From NCBI RefSeq assembly GCF_003814515.1, contig NZ_RKQJ01000004.1, forward strand, positions 1 to 64,000: DNA of 64,000 nt, read 5' to 3'. The stretch's first letter is position 1, and every line of letters begins with the position of its first letter. This document shows, in pieces, positions 1 to 8,162 of the stretch. The translations under genes were made by a program, and so were the position numbers. This DNA is from Salinicoccus roseus. GTDB taxonomy: Bacteria; Bacillota; Bacilli; Staphylococcales; Salinicoccaceae. The notes below the pieces were generated by a model. It was not told where the DNA came from and made no database searches. It was given only the letters and a program-made list of their open reading frames with translations.

Positions 1-103
1 GGTTTTACTTGTCGCCCAAGTTGAATGCCGTAGCATTCGTTTTTTCGGAATTAACGTTGACATATTGTCATTCAGTTTTCAATGTTCTCTGTTTTTGACT
101 GCT
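1..103 (-). other. rRNA operon leader reaching the window edge
   Basis: Read on the minus strand, the stretch just downstream of promoter P3 contains a segment of the form GAACATTGAAAACTGAATGA (positions about 69-88). It closely resembles the GTTCTTTGAAAACTAAAC-type element in Bacillus and Staphylococcus rRNA leaders and spacers. It continues through a short inverted repeat (TGACAatatGTCA) to the window edge. No 16S sequence is visible, so the mature 16S start is inferred to lie shortly beyond position 1. Confidence 0.7.
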
Positions 104-108
104 TAATT

Positions 109-137
109 ATTGTAGCATTTGAGCAACTTGTTTGCAA
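109..137 (-). promoter_or_regulatory. rRNA promoter P3 (proximal)
   Basis: On the minus strand TTGCAA (132-137) is followed after 17 bases by TACAAT (109-114). It is the copy closest to the leader. The flanking AAAAAGTGG before the -35 is shared with P2. Confidence 0.75.
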
Positions 138-210
138 CCACTTTTTCAATTTCTTTCCGGCTGCTTCGTTCGCTCTTTTGTGTTTCTCCGCCGTTTTCAG
201 CGACTTCTCT

Positions 211-239
211 ATCGTACCATGTCGGCGTCTTTATTGCAA
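211..239 (-). promoter_or_regulatory. rRNA promoter P2 (middle)
   Basis: On the minus strand TTGCAA (234-239), a 17-base spacer, then TACGAT (211-216), followed by the discriminator-region sequence GAGAAGTCGCTGAAAA. The same GTCGCTGAAA follows P1, so P1 and P2 are repeated units. Confidence 0.75.
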
Positions 240-316
240 CCACTTTTTTAATTTCTTTTGAAAGTGATCTGCCGGTCAGCACTTGTTTTTGTCGTCTCTG
301 TTTCAGCGACTTTCAT

Positions 317-346
317 ATCATACCAAGCAGAGGAGCCAGGTGTCAA
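317..346 (-). promoter_or_regulatory. rRNA promoter P1 (distal)
   Basis: On the minus strand a perfect TTGACA (341-346), 18-base spacer and TATGAT (317-322), then GAAAGTCGCTGAAA. It is the strongest-looking of three tandem promoters about 100 bases apart, an arrangement typical of rrn operons in Firmicutes. There is no gene in 1-415; this region holds the promoters, leader and the kbaA terminator. Confidence 0.75.
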
Positions 347-382
347 CGCTTCTCCCCATTTTAAAGATGTAGTGTTACACAA

Positions 383-411
383 TATTAAAGAGGCAGTGCG
401 CTGCACTGCCT
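383..411 (-). terminator. terminator after kbaA
   Basis: Eight-base stem GGCAGTGC/GCACTGCC (392-399 with 403-410, three-base loop), followed on the minus strand by TCTTTAATATT. It separates kbaA from the rRNA promoters just downstream. Confidence 0.7.
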
Positions 412-415
412 CCAA

Positions 416-1186
416 TCACTTGCCATGACGGTCTTTCTGTCTTGTGCTGTTTTTATAATTCAATGCATTTCTTTTTTTGACCTGGGACTTTTCCTTGCTT
501 TTCTGTTCGCTCTGTTCCCGTTCCCTTTCACTTCTCTTCTGTTCATTGAGGTCCGCCTTGGTGACCCTGCCCCGTTCTGCCTTCTCCTTTTCAGATGCTT
601 CTATGTATTTCGGAAGCATCAGCAGCTGGAAAGCATTACAGATGATGAGGGTGAAGACCGACCTGTATATCCACGAGGTATCTTCTACGGTTATGAAGGG
701 GATGAGTGTGACAGACGTCATGAATATCATATAGAAGAGTGCCGGAATGAAAAGCTGGGTGCCCGGCGACTCCCGGTCCTTCCAGCGGGCCACGATGAAG
801 CCCGACACGATTACAAGGATCGGTATCCATATATAGCTCCATACCTGACCGGCTTCAACACCAACCCTATAGAATCTGACATAGAACATGTCGAATGCAG
901 CGTACATGATAAGCAGCAGCTGCACGTAGGGCCATAGCTTTTTGAATATCCCCATGCCAAGCGGATGAAGGAATAGATATATGAAGAAAGCGACCTGGCT
1001 GACTGTGGCGATCAGCAGCCCATAGCCGAGGAACCAGACCAGACCGGCGAAGAACTCACCGAACTGGCCCTCCAGCAAATAACGCGTTACGTTCTGGTAT
1101 TCTGTGACCAGACTGACGATGGCCGTGACCACCATGCCAAGAAGAAGCGTTCTAAAATAAAACCTGACTAGGTATTTCGATGTCAT
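416..1186 (-). CDS. kbaA: KbaA-like membrane protein (KinB-pathway activation family)
   Basis: A 256-residue integral membrane protein resembling Bacillus subtilis KbaA, which is needed for activation of the sporulation kinase KinB. About six hydrophobic segments fill residues 10-195; a charged Lys/Glu/Arg-rich tail of roughly 55 residues follows and makes it longer than my recollection of the Bacillus protein (about 200 residues). The start has a good ribosome site (GGAGGAAT, 6 bases upstream). It lies 18 bases after salA in the same direction, the same linkage as in B. subtilis, where gerD sits between them; gerD is absent here. Staphylococcaceae do not sporulate, so its role here must differ and is unknown. 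Family call by remembered similarity and synteny. Confidence 0.8.
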   Translation of the reverse strand: MTSKYLVRFYFRTLLLGMVVTAIVSLVTEYQNVTRYLLEGQFGEFFAGLVWFLGYGLLIATVSQVAFFIYLFLHPLGMGIFKKLWPYVQLLLIMYAAFDMFYVRFYRVGVEAGQVWSYIWIPILVIVSGFIVARWKDRESPGTQLFIPALFYMIFMTSVTLIPFITVEDTSWIYRSVFTLIICNAFQLLMLPKYIEASEKEKAERGRVTKADLNEQKRSEREREQSEQKSKEKSQVKKRNALNYKNSTRQKDRHGK

Positions 1187-1204
1187 ACTGTGATTCCTCC
1201 GCGC

Positions 1205-2254
1205 CTATTCGCTCTCTTTGATTACGTTATCTGCAATGCTTCTGTATATTTCACCAATCTTATGCTCTTTTGTATAGACGGAAGGTGCGAAATCCTTCTC
1301 ATTCCATTCAGGCTGACCGAGCGGCAGCTGGCCGAGAAGTGGGGCCTGTAGCTCCTGCGCAAGCTTTTCTCCACCGCCTTTGCCGAACACGTACTCCTTC
1401 TCATTCGTCAATTCACTCTCGAAGTAGCTCATGTTTTCGATTACGCCGATGATCTCATGATCTGTATGCTGTGCCATGGCGCCTGCCCGTGCTGCTACAA
1501 ACGCCGCCGTCGGATGCGGTGTCGTTACAATGATTTCCTTACTGTGAGGCAGCAGCTGATGGACATCCAACGCCACGTCGCCTGTACCCGGCGGGAGGTC
1601 AAGCAGGAGGTAATCCAAATCTCCCCATTCCACTTCATTGAAGAAGCTGCTGATCATCTTGCCGAGCATCGGCCCTCTCCAGATGACCGGCGTATTCTCT
1701 TCGACGAAGAATGCCATGGAGATGACTTTCACACCGAAACGTTCGACGGGAATGATCGTCTTGTCTTCAATACCCGGCTTTTCAGTGATGCCCATCATAT
1801 CCGGCACACTGAAACCATATATATCCGCATCAATGATGCCGACCTTCTTGCCCTTCTCAGCAAGTGCGACAGCCAGGTTGACCGCAACAGTGGATTTCCC
1901 CACGCCGCCTTTACCGGAAGCTACAGCAATGAATTGCGTATCGTTGTCCTTGAAACGGTTTTCCACTTCACTGCCTGAAGTACCGCGGTGCTTCTCTATC
2001 ACCTCTTCATCCAGTTCATCAAAACGCAGTCCGACTGTTTCCGCTCCCGCCTCTTTCAGCAGATTGACGACTTTCATCTGCAGGTCCAGCTGCTCTTGAC
2101 CGCCGAGACGGCCGATTGCGACTTTGACGCTCACGTGGTTCTTTTCTTCCTTGATGCTGATTTCCCTGATGCCGTCCGTTTCCTTAATTGGCACATTAAG
2201 TATCGGATCATCTATATTCCCAACTATTTCTTCCACTTGTTCTTTAGTGACCAT
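1205..2254 (-). CDS. salA: SalA/Mrp-type P-loop ATPase
   Basis: A 349-residue protein with an N-terminal MIP18/DUF59-like domain (about 4-80) and a Mrp/NBP35 P-loop domain starting with GKGGVGKST (about 114-122), then DADIYGFSVPDMMG and LPPGTGD. Mrp/ApbC relatives carry iron-sulfur clusters, but this protein has no cysteines, so cluster binding by the classical CxxC is unlikely. It matches B. subtilis SalA (YbaL), which also lacks them and acts in gene regulation (relief of scoC repression). The start follows AAGGAG. The likely promoter lies within 2255-2330 but is not clear-cut. Forms an operon with kbaA. Confidence 0.88.
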   Translation of the reverse strand: MVTKEQVEEIVGNIDDPILNVPIKETDGIREISIKEEKNHVSVKVAIGRLGGQEQLDLQMKVVNLLKEAGAETVGLRFDELDEEVIEKHRGTSGSEVENRFKDNDTQFIAVASGKGGVGKSTVAVNLAVALAEKGKKVGIIDADIYGFSVPDMMGITEKPGIEDKTIIPVERFGVKVISMAFFVEENTPVIWRGPMLGKMISSFFNEVEWGDLDYLLLDLPPGTGDVALDVHQLLPHSKEIIVTTPHPTAAFVAARAGAMAQHTDHEIIGVIENMSYFESELTNEKEYVFGKGGGEKLAQELQAPLLGQLPLGQPEWNEKDFAPSVYTKEHKIGEIYRSIADNVIKESE

Positions 2255-2506
2255 TTAAATTCTCCTTTTATGCCTAGATTCAATATTATCATGATAACAT
2301 ATCCGGTTATCTATAAAATAGAAAAGTGCCAAACACTTTGTGTATGCGTCCAGAGATTTCAATTTTATTTTAGATGAGGAAAAAAACGGATGCTTTGTAT
2401 GTTATAATTATTTATATTTTCAGACTAATCATATGAAGTTTTTTGGTTACATGCCTTCCAAAATGGCTATATGTTGGATACCAGCTATAGAAAGGACGCT
2501 AATGAT

Positions 2507-3961
2507 ATGAATTTTACACTCATGCAGTATTTTGAATGGTACTTGCCGGATGATGGTTCCCATTGGGACCGCCTGAAGGATGGTGCCCAGGAAATCAAGG
2601 ATATGGGGGTTGATGCAGTCTGGCTCCCGCCTCCGACCAAGGCAGACGACCCGTCCAATCAGGGATACGCGGTATACGATGTCTATGATCTGGGTGAATT
2701 CGACCAGAAGGGCGCAGTCCGGACGAAATACGGCACACGCGAACAGCTTGAGGCAGCGATAGCCGCATGTAAGGAAGCAGGCCTCCTCGTCTACCTCGAT
2801 CTTGTGATGAACCACAAGGCCGGCGGAGATGAGAAGGAGACATTCCAGGCGATAGAAGTGGATCCCGAAGACCGGGGGACGGAGATATCTGAACCCTATG
2901 ACATCGAAGGTTATACACGCTTTACATTCCCGGGGCGCAATGGGAAGTACAGTGAATTCGAATGGGACTTCACCCACTTCGTCGGAGTGGACTACGATGC
3001 CAAGGCAGATCGTACAAGTGTATTCAAGATCGTCGGGGAACATAAGGACTGGAGCGACAACGTCGATGATGAATATGGTAATTTCGACTACCTGATGTTT
3101 TCGGACATCGATTATAACCACCCGGCCGTCAAAGAGGAAATGATCGAATGGGGCAAGTGGCTCACCGATACACTCGATGTCGACGGCTTCAGGCTCGATG
3201 CAGTGAAGCATATCGACAGCAAGTTCATCGCCGAGTTCATCGAGGCAGTAACGGAACACTCAGAACGGGATATATATTTCTTCGGTGAATTCTGGAATCC
3301 AGATGTCGAGGCCAAGGAAGGGTTTCTGAAGGATGTCGAGTTTGATATCGACCTTTTCGATGTGAAGCTCCACTACAACCTCTTCGAAGCGGCCAATGAA
3401 AAGGAAAAATATGACCTGACACAGATCTTCGAAGGAACGCTAGTCGAGGAGAATCCATGGAATACAGTAACATTCGTCGACAACCATGATACCCAGCCCG
3501 GCGAGTCGCTCGAATCTTTCGTGGACGATTGGTTCAAGCAGTCGGCCTATGCTCTGATCCTCCTCAGGCAGGATGGATACCCTTGCGTATTCTATGGAGA
3601 CTATTATGGCATCGACGGCGATTATGACAAGGAAGGCATGGCGGTCGCGATAGATCCGCTGCTCCGTGCAAGACATACCCGGGCTCTCGGGGAGCAGGAA
3701 GACTACTTCGACCATCCCGATACCATCGGCTGGGTCCGGTTAGGTGAAGAAGACGTCGAAGGTTCAGGTTGTGCCGTCCTCGTTTCCAATGGTCTGGAGG
3801 AAGGTTATAAAAAGATGTATGTCGGCGAATTGCATGCCGGTGAGGAATGGACGGACTTCACCGGGACCCGCCCGGACACGGTAACCATCGATGACGAGGG
3901 CTATGGTGAATTCTATGTCGACAGCCAGAGTGTCAGTGTCTACGCACTTCCTGAAGAATAG
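2507..3961 (+). CDS. Cytoplasmic alpha-amylase (GH13)
   Basis: A 484-residue GH13 alpha-amylase, endo-hydrolysing alpha-1,4 glucans. The start chosen is the ATG at 2507, with AAAGGA ten bases upstream; it gives the family's typical beginning MNFTLMQYFEWYLPDDG. There is no signal peptide, so it should act inside the cell, like Bacillus and enterobacterial AmyS. Catalytic residues are visible: nucleophile Asp231 in DGFRLDAVKH, acid/base Glu261 in FFGEFW and Asp328 in FVDNHDTQ. The protein is strongly acidic, as in halotolerant organisms. A TATAAT at 2403-2408 could be its -10, but no good -35 is seen. It may work with malQ-glgP 27 kb away. Confidence 0.93.
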   Translation: MNFTLMQYFEWYLPDDGSHWDRLKDGAQEIKDMGVDAVWLPPPTKADDPSNQGYAVYDVYDLGEFDQKGAVRTKYGTREQLEAAIAACKEAGLLVYLDLVMNHKAGGDEKETFQAIEVDPEDRGTEISEPYDIEGYTRFTFPGRNGKYSEFEWDFTHFVGVDYDAKADRTSVFKIVGEHKDWSDNVDDEYGNFDYLMFSDIDYNHPAVKEEMIEWGKWLTDTLDVDGFRLDAVKHIDSKFIAEFIEAVTEHSERDIYFFGEFWNPDVEAKEGFLKDVEFDIDLFDVKLHYNLFEAANEKEKYDLTQIFEGTLVEENPWNTVTFVDNHDTQPGESLESFVDDWFKQSAYALILLRQDGYPCVFYGDYYGIDGDYDKEGMAVAIDPLLRARHTRALGEQEDYFDHPDTIGWVRLGEEDVEGSGCAVLVSNGLEEGYKKMYVGELHAGEEWTDFTGTRPDTVTIDDEGYGEFYVDSQSVSVYALPEE

Positions 3962-3992
3962 TCTTAAAATCCTGTATTAGAGGAGAGATCAT

Positions 3993-5378
3993 ATGGAGAC
4001 CATTACAGCAATATCGACTTTCTTATGGGGCTATCCCATCATTATTCTACTTTTCTTTACAAGCGTCTATCTCACTTTCAGACTGAAATTCTTCCAGTTC
4101 GTCTACCCGCTCTACATCTTCAAGCAGACTATAGGAAGAGTGGGTAAAAAGACGAAGGGGAAAGGGACCATCACACCTTTCCAGACATTGACCACTGCCC
4201 TCTCATCCACGATCGGGGCAGCCAACATCGTCGGGGTGCCTGTAGCCATCATGCTTGGCGGCCCCGGTGCTGTCTTCTGGATGTGGGTCATCGCCGTATT
4301 CGGCATGGCCCTGAAATTCGGTGAAACTGCACTCGGTGTGCATTACAGGGAACAGAATGCAGCAGGCGAATATGTAGGCGGCCCTACATACTACATGAAG
4401 AATGGAATCAAATGGCCGATGGTCGGAAAAATCCTTGCCGCCTGGTACGCCACCTTCCTGCTCATCGAGCTTGTGCCGAGCATCATGGTGCAAAGTAATT
4501 CAGTTGCCAGCACCATAGAGGAGTCTTTTGATTTCAGCCCGCTGATCACCGGCATCATCATTGCGGTTGCTGTGGGTATCGTCGTATTCGGAGGCGTCAA
4601 ACGTATCGGGAAGGTCACCTCCTTCCTTGTGCCATTCATGGCCGGCTTCTACATCATTGCAGGCATGATCATCATCTTCATGAACATCACTGCAGTACCT
4701 GACGCCTTCGCCCTCATCTTTACAGAGGCGTTCAACCCGACTGCCGCACTTGGGGGCGGAGCCGGCGCTGTTCTTGCTGAAACGATACGCTGGGGCTTCG
4801 CCCGTGGCATCTACAGTAACGAAGCCGGCTTGGGTACCTCTCCGATCGCCCATGCGGCAGCGAAAACCGACCACCCGATCCGTCAGGCTTTCTGGGCTGT
4901 CATCCAGATCATCGTAGATACTCTGATCATCTGTACAATTACAGCCCTGGTCGTCATCATGACGGGAGTGTGGCAGGATAGCGACGCACACGAGGACAGC
5001 GTCAGGGAAGCACTCACCGCCCGGGCATTTGGGGAAACCTTCGGCCCTATCGGCAACTCGGTCGTATCCCTTGCGCTCGTCATCTTCGTCTTCTCTACAA
5101 TTACAGTAGTCGTCTTCTATGGGGCAAGACAGGCTGAGTACCTCTTCGGCCTTTGGGCAGGCACAGTGATGAAGGGGGTCTATGTGGTATCCATAGTCAT
5201 CGGTGCAATAGGCGGCGCCACAGTACTGTGGGCCTTCCTTGACCTTACACTCTTCTTCGTCATACTGCCGAACATCATTGCCGTCATACTGCTGTCGCCG
5301 AAGATCATCGAACTGAAACGAGAGTTCTTCAAGTCCGATGACTATTACCAGAAGGATATACGGGAAGAAAACTCCTGA
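3993..5378 (+). CDS. Alanine/glycine:cation (Na+) symporter, AGCS family
   Basis: A 461-residue membrane carrier with about ten transmembrane helices. Family hallmarks are visible: the N-terminal FFTSVYLTFRLKFFQF, TTALSSTIGAANIVGV with its small-residue-rich substrate/Na+ loop, the GGPGAVFWMW block and RGIYSNEAGLGTSPIAHAAA. These define the AlsT/AgcS family, which imports alanine, glycine or glutamine with Na+. The exact substrate cannot be read from sequence. It starts 31 bases after the amylase stop with a good AGAGGAGAG site, and no terminator separates them, so the two may be co-transcribed. Ends at a strong terminator shared with the opposing gene. Confidence 0.92.
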   Translation: METITAISTFLWGYPIIILLFFTSVYLTFRLKFFQFVYPLYIFKQTIGRVGKKTKGKGTITPFQTLTTALSSTIGAANIVGVPVAIMLGGPGAVFWMWVIAVFGMALKFGETALGVHYREQNAAGEYVGGPTYYMKNGIKWPMVGKILAAWYATFLLIELVPSIMVQSNSVASTIEESFDFSPLITGIIIAVAVGIVVFGGVKRIGKVTSFLVPFMAGFYIIAGMIIIFMNITAVPDAFALIFTEAFNPTAALGGGAGAVLAETIRWGFARGIYSNEAGLGTSPIAHAAAKTDHPIRQAFWAVIQIIVDTLIICTITALVVIMTGVWQDSDAHEDSVREALTARAFGETFGPIGNSVVSLALVIFVFSTITVVVFYGARQAEYLFGLWAGTVMKGVYVVSIVIGAIGGATVLWAFLDLTLFFVILPNIIAVILLSPKIIELKREFFKSDDYYQKDIREENS

Positions 5379-5380
5379 CC

Positions 5381-5414
5381 AAAAAACCTCTGACATTTGT
5401 CAGAGGATTTTTTT
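5381..5414. terminator. Bidirectional terminator
   Basis: Nine-base perfect stem CCTCTGACA/TGTCAGAGG (5387-5395 with 5398-5406), with a T-run after it on the plus strand and an A-run before it, so it can stop both the symporter (+) and the opine dehydrogenase (-). Confidence 0.9.
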
Positions 5415-5417
5415 GAT

Positions 5418-6515
5418 TTAGTCGCGTGTATGATTATACTTCATCAGATGGTTCAGCTGTTCGGCATTTGTCGACTCTATACCGAGCTTGCCGAGTGTGA
5501 CACCCTGTTTGAAATAATCACGGCCAAGCAGTACGCCTGTCAAAGTGATTACCGCATCCATCACCGGTGTTTCCACATCAACCATATCCCCGATGCTTGC
5601 CCATAATACCAGACCATTGGAGACATCTTCTGTTACATATCGATTTTCAAGATCCGTCGGACCTACGATATCCTTCAGCACTTTGGAACTGTTGTACTGC
5701 TCGAGCAGAGATTTCCCTTCCTCGAAGTAGCCGCTCCTTACACTCCTCTCCGACTTTGAAAGTGCTTCGAAGCCGAGTGCCTTGCATATTGCCTGCCGTT
5801 CTTCATCTATACGATGGATGACATTCACTGTATGTTCAGTGATGCCTTCCTTGTAAAGGTAGAACTCATCTCCAGCAAAATCGATCCGGCCTGCATTCAG
5901 AATGGACGGTCCTGGATGACTTTCAGGGTTTCCATTATTGAGTGTCGTCTCAAGGATATTTTCAGCCGGTTTCAGATGATCATACATCCTGTTGAATACT
6001 TCGAGCATCTCTTCTGTATGGCGGGAAGGATATGCCGCGAACAGGTTGTGTTTGTTGTAGGCGATGAGCTGCGCCTCATTCTTTTCGGGGAAGTACCGGG
6101 AAGCATAGGTGAGGGACATCGTCTCCCCCACTTTGACATCCACGTCCGCCTTCATATTGTGCAGTACACGTTTGAAGCGGATACTGCACATTGCACTTGC
6201 GCTGTTGATCAGAATGTACTGGCCGTCTTCAAGATGGGGCGCAATATTTTCTGCAACGGGTTCGATGGCGGTCGATGGTATGGCAAGCATGAGTACATCC
6301 TGGTCATGGACCGCTTCAGCGATTTCCCTCGTGAATTTGTGTATCTTGACCGGGGAGCCATTGAAATTGATCTCCCTCGTCTCTTCAATTTTGCTCAAGT
6401 CTCTGCCGGACTGTGGTGATTGGTACAGAGTGACCGTATGTCCTTTTTCAGTCATATCTGCAGCAGCCGTGATGCCACCATGCCCTGCACCAAAAATGCT
6501 GATCTTCAAACCCAT
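5418..6515 (-). CDS. NAD/NADP-dependent octopine/nopaline (opine) dehydrogenase family protein
   Basis: A 365-residue oxidoreductase. The N-terminal Rossmann motif ISIFGAGHGGITAA fits NAD(P) binding. The C-terminal half (from about residue 175) has the all-helical octopine/nopaline dehydrogenase fold signature region, including SHPGPSILNAGRIDF. Such enzymes reductively condense an amino acid with a 2-oxo acid to an opine, or run in reverse. The start at 6515 is set by GGAGGG seven bases upstream; the longer frame would overlap the upstream gene. It sits 13 bases after the amidohydrolase gene, so the two are one operon. Substrate unknown; it is not the saccharopine-type fold of staphylopine dehydrogenase. 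Confidence 0.82.
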   Translation of the reverse strand: MGLKISIFGAGHGGITAAADMTEKGHTVTLYQSPQSGRDLSKIEETREINFNGSPVKIHKFTREIAEAVHDQDVLMLAIPSTAIEPVAENIAPHLEDGQYILINSASAMCSIRFKRVLHNMKADVDVKVGETMSLTYASRYFPEKNEAQLIAYNKHNLFAAYPSRHTEEMLEVFNRMYDHLKPAENILETTLNNGNPESHPGPSILNAGRIDFAGDEFYLYKEGITEHTVNVIHRIDEERQAICKALGFEALSKSERSVRSGYFEEGKSLLEQYNSSKVLKDIVGPTDLENRYVTEDVSNGLVLWASIGDMVDVETPVMDAVITLTGVLLGRDYFKQGVTLGKLGIESTNAEQLNHLMKYNHTRD

Positions 6516-6528
6516 CAAATCCCTCCTT

Positions 6529-8085
6529 CTAATTATTTGATTCGTAGACGGTGGTGCCGTCAATTATTGTCTTCTCCACTTTTGCTTCAAGCAGTTCATC
6601 CGCTTCACATGTCATGACATCCCTGTCGAAGATTGCGAAGTCGGCGTAATAACCCGGTGCAATAAGCCCGGCCTTGTTTTCCTTGTTGATGATTGCTGCA
6701 GCATTATGTGTATACATCCTGAACGCATCATATCGACTGATGCGTTCATCTTCATTATACACTCCCGATGCCCCCCTGCGGGTCACCAGTGTATGGATTC
6801 CGAGCAGAGGATCTACAGCTTCTATCGGTGCATCGGAGGAGCCACCAAGCAGAAGACCATGCGCCTGCATGGTGCGGAAAGCATAGAGATACTCCATCCG
6901 CTCCGATCCAAGATAGGATTCGACCCACGGCATGTCGGATGTCAGAAAGGTCGGCTGGACATCACAGATGAGAGGGAGCTGCGCCATCCTGTCGATCAGT
7001 TCTGCACTGAGCAGGCTGCAGTGGATCAGACGGTCATGCCTGCCTTCCGGGACAGGATACTTCTCGATTGCATCGACCACCAATTCGCATGCCTTATCCC
7101 CGATGACATGGACCGCCACCGCGTCTCCATTGGCGCGGGCTTTCCTGACCAGTGATTCGAGGGCTTCGACCGAATGGATCTGGATGCCATGATCATCCGT
7201 TTCTTCATATGGTGCTTTTACGAGGGCTGTTTTGCCCCCGAACGCACCGTCCATAAATAGTTTCATTGCGTCTTTTTCGACCCAGTCATCCTTGAAGGAC
7301 AGTCCATCCCCGATCATTTCGTCATAGACCGCCTCATGCCTGAGGAGATTGACCCTGAACTTCTTCCTATCCGGCCCGAGTGTCTCCATGTAGGCTTCAT
7401 ATGGCAATTGGTATGGGCCATAATATGACATGTCCTCCGTATGGACATTCGTGATGCCGTAAGTATACAGATGCTCCACTGCCGTTTCGATGTCCGCGCT
7501 CAGCGACTCCACATCATCATCGACTGTCGCTGCCCTGAGGGCCTCGAATGCCTTGTCGTAGGCCCACCCTGTCAGGTTCCCCTCTTCATCGCGTTCGTAG
7601 TATCCCCCTTCGGGATCCTCTGTTGAACCATCCAGCCCCAGCACCTCCAGTCCGCGAGTATTGATAAGGCCAGCATGCTGGCAGACCCGGGTGACCAATG
7701 TCGGCTTGTCGGTCAATGCATCCAGTTCCTCATGCGACATACGGTATTGGTCCGGGAAGTTATTTTCATCATATCCAAGTATCAGATTCCATTCATGTGT
7801 CGACTCAAAATCATTGATCAGACGCTTCATTTCTTCTATATCCTGCACTTCATGAAGCGCAAGGGATTTCAGCATCTTCCCCAGCATGATCAAGTGCTGG
7901 TGGGTGTCTGCGAGACCGGGAAGCATCGTCTTTCCACCAAGGTCCACCAACTGGCCACCCCTGCCGGCCAACTCTGCCTTTGAGCCTGTCGCAAGGATAC
8001 GGCCGCCATCTTCGAGTACAGCCTCTACAGTATCCCCTGGTGCTTTCATCGTATGGATTGTACCATTATAATACAGTGTCTTCAC
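6529..8085 (-). CDS. Amidohydrolase family 3 protein (YtcJ-like)
   Basis: A 518-residue metal-dependent hydrolase of the amidohydrolase superfamily (YtcJ/N-substituted formamide deformylase-like branch). Features: the MLPGLADTHQHL metal motif after an N-terminal beta segment, AVHVIGDKA, an LIHCSLL motif and the C-terminal LGGSSDAPIEAVDP containing the catalytic aspartate. The start is taken as GTG at 8085 because AGGAGG lies six bases upstream; the GTG at 8100 would place that site inside the gene. First gene of a pair with the opine dehydrogenase, suggesting that it releases an amine or amino acid which the partner oxidises or condenses (inference). Substrate unknown. Confidence 0.85.
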   Translation of the reverse strand: MKTLYYNGTIHTMKAPGDTVEAVLEDGGRILATGSKAELAGRGGQLVDLGGKTMLPGLADTHQHLIMLGKMLKSLALHEVQDIEEMKRLINDFESTHEWNLILGYDENNFPDQYRMSHEELDALTDKPTLVTRVCQHAGLINTRGLEVLGLDGSTEDPEGGYYERDEEGNLTGWAYDKAFEALRAATVDDDVESLSADIETAVEHLYTYGITNVHTEDMSYYGPYQLPYEAYMETLGPDRKKFRVNLLRHEAVYDEMIGDGLSFKDDWVEKDAMKLFMDGAFGGKTALVKAPYEETDDHGIQIHSVEALESLVRKARANGDAVAVHVIGDKACELVVDAIEKYPVPEGRHDRLIHCSLLSAELIDRMAQLPLICDVQPTFLTSDMPWVESYLGSERMEYLYAFRTMQAHGLLLGGSSDAPIEAVDPLLGIHTLVTRRGASGVYNEDERISRYDAFRMYTHNAAAIINKENKAGLIAPGYYADFAIFDRDVMTCEADELLEAKVEKTIIDGTTVYESNN

Positions 8086-8100
8086 TTCGTTCCTCCTCAC

Positions 8101-8135
8101 AAAAAATGCTTCATATACATTATATATGAAGCATT
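8101..8135 (-). terminator. terminator after proC
   Basis: Thirteen-base stem (8105-8117 with 8123-8135, five-base loop) followed by six T on the minus strand. It separates proC from the amidohydrolase operon. Confidence 0.85.
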
Positions 8136-8162
8136 CCCCTTCTACACATTTATACTCTGGTG

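Noticed and set aside
119-364. 81-residue plus-strand reading frame at the left edge
   Set aside because: It lies antisense over three rRNA-type promoters, lacks a ribosome site, and its low-complexity Phe/Ser composition is that of reversed promoter DNA.
2447-3259. 270-residue minus-strand frame opposite the alpha-amylase
   Set aside because: Shadow of the strong GH13 coding frame; no ribosome site and no recognisable motif.
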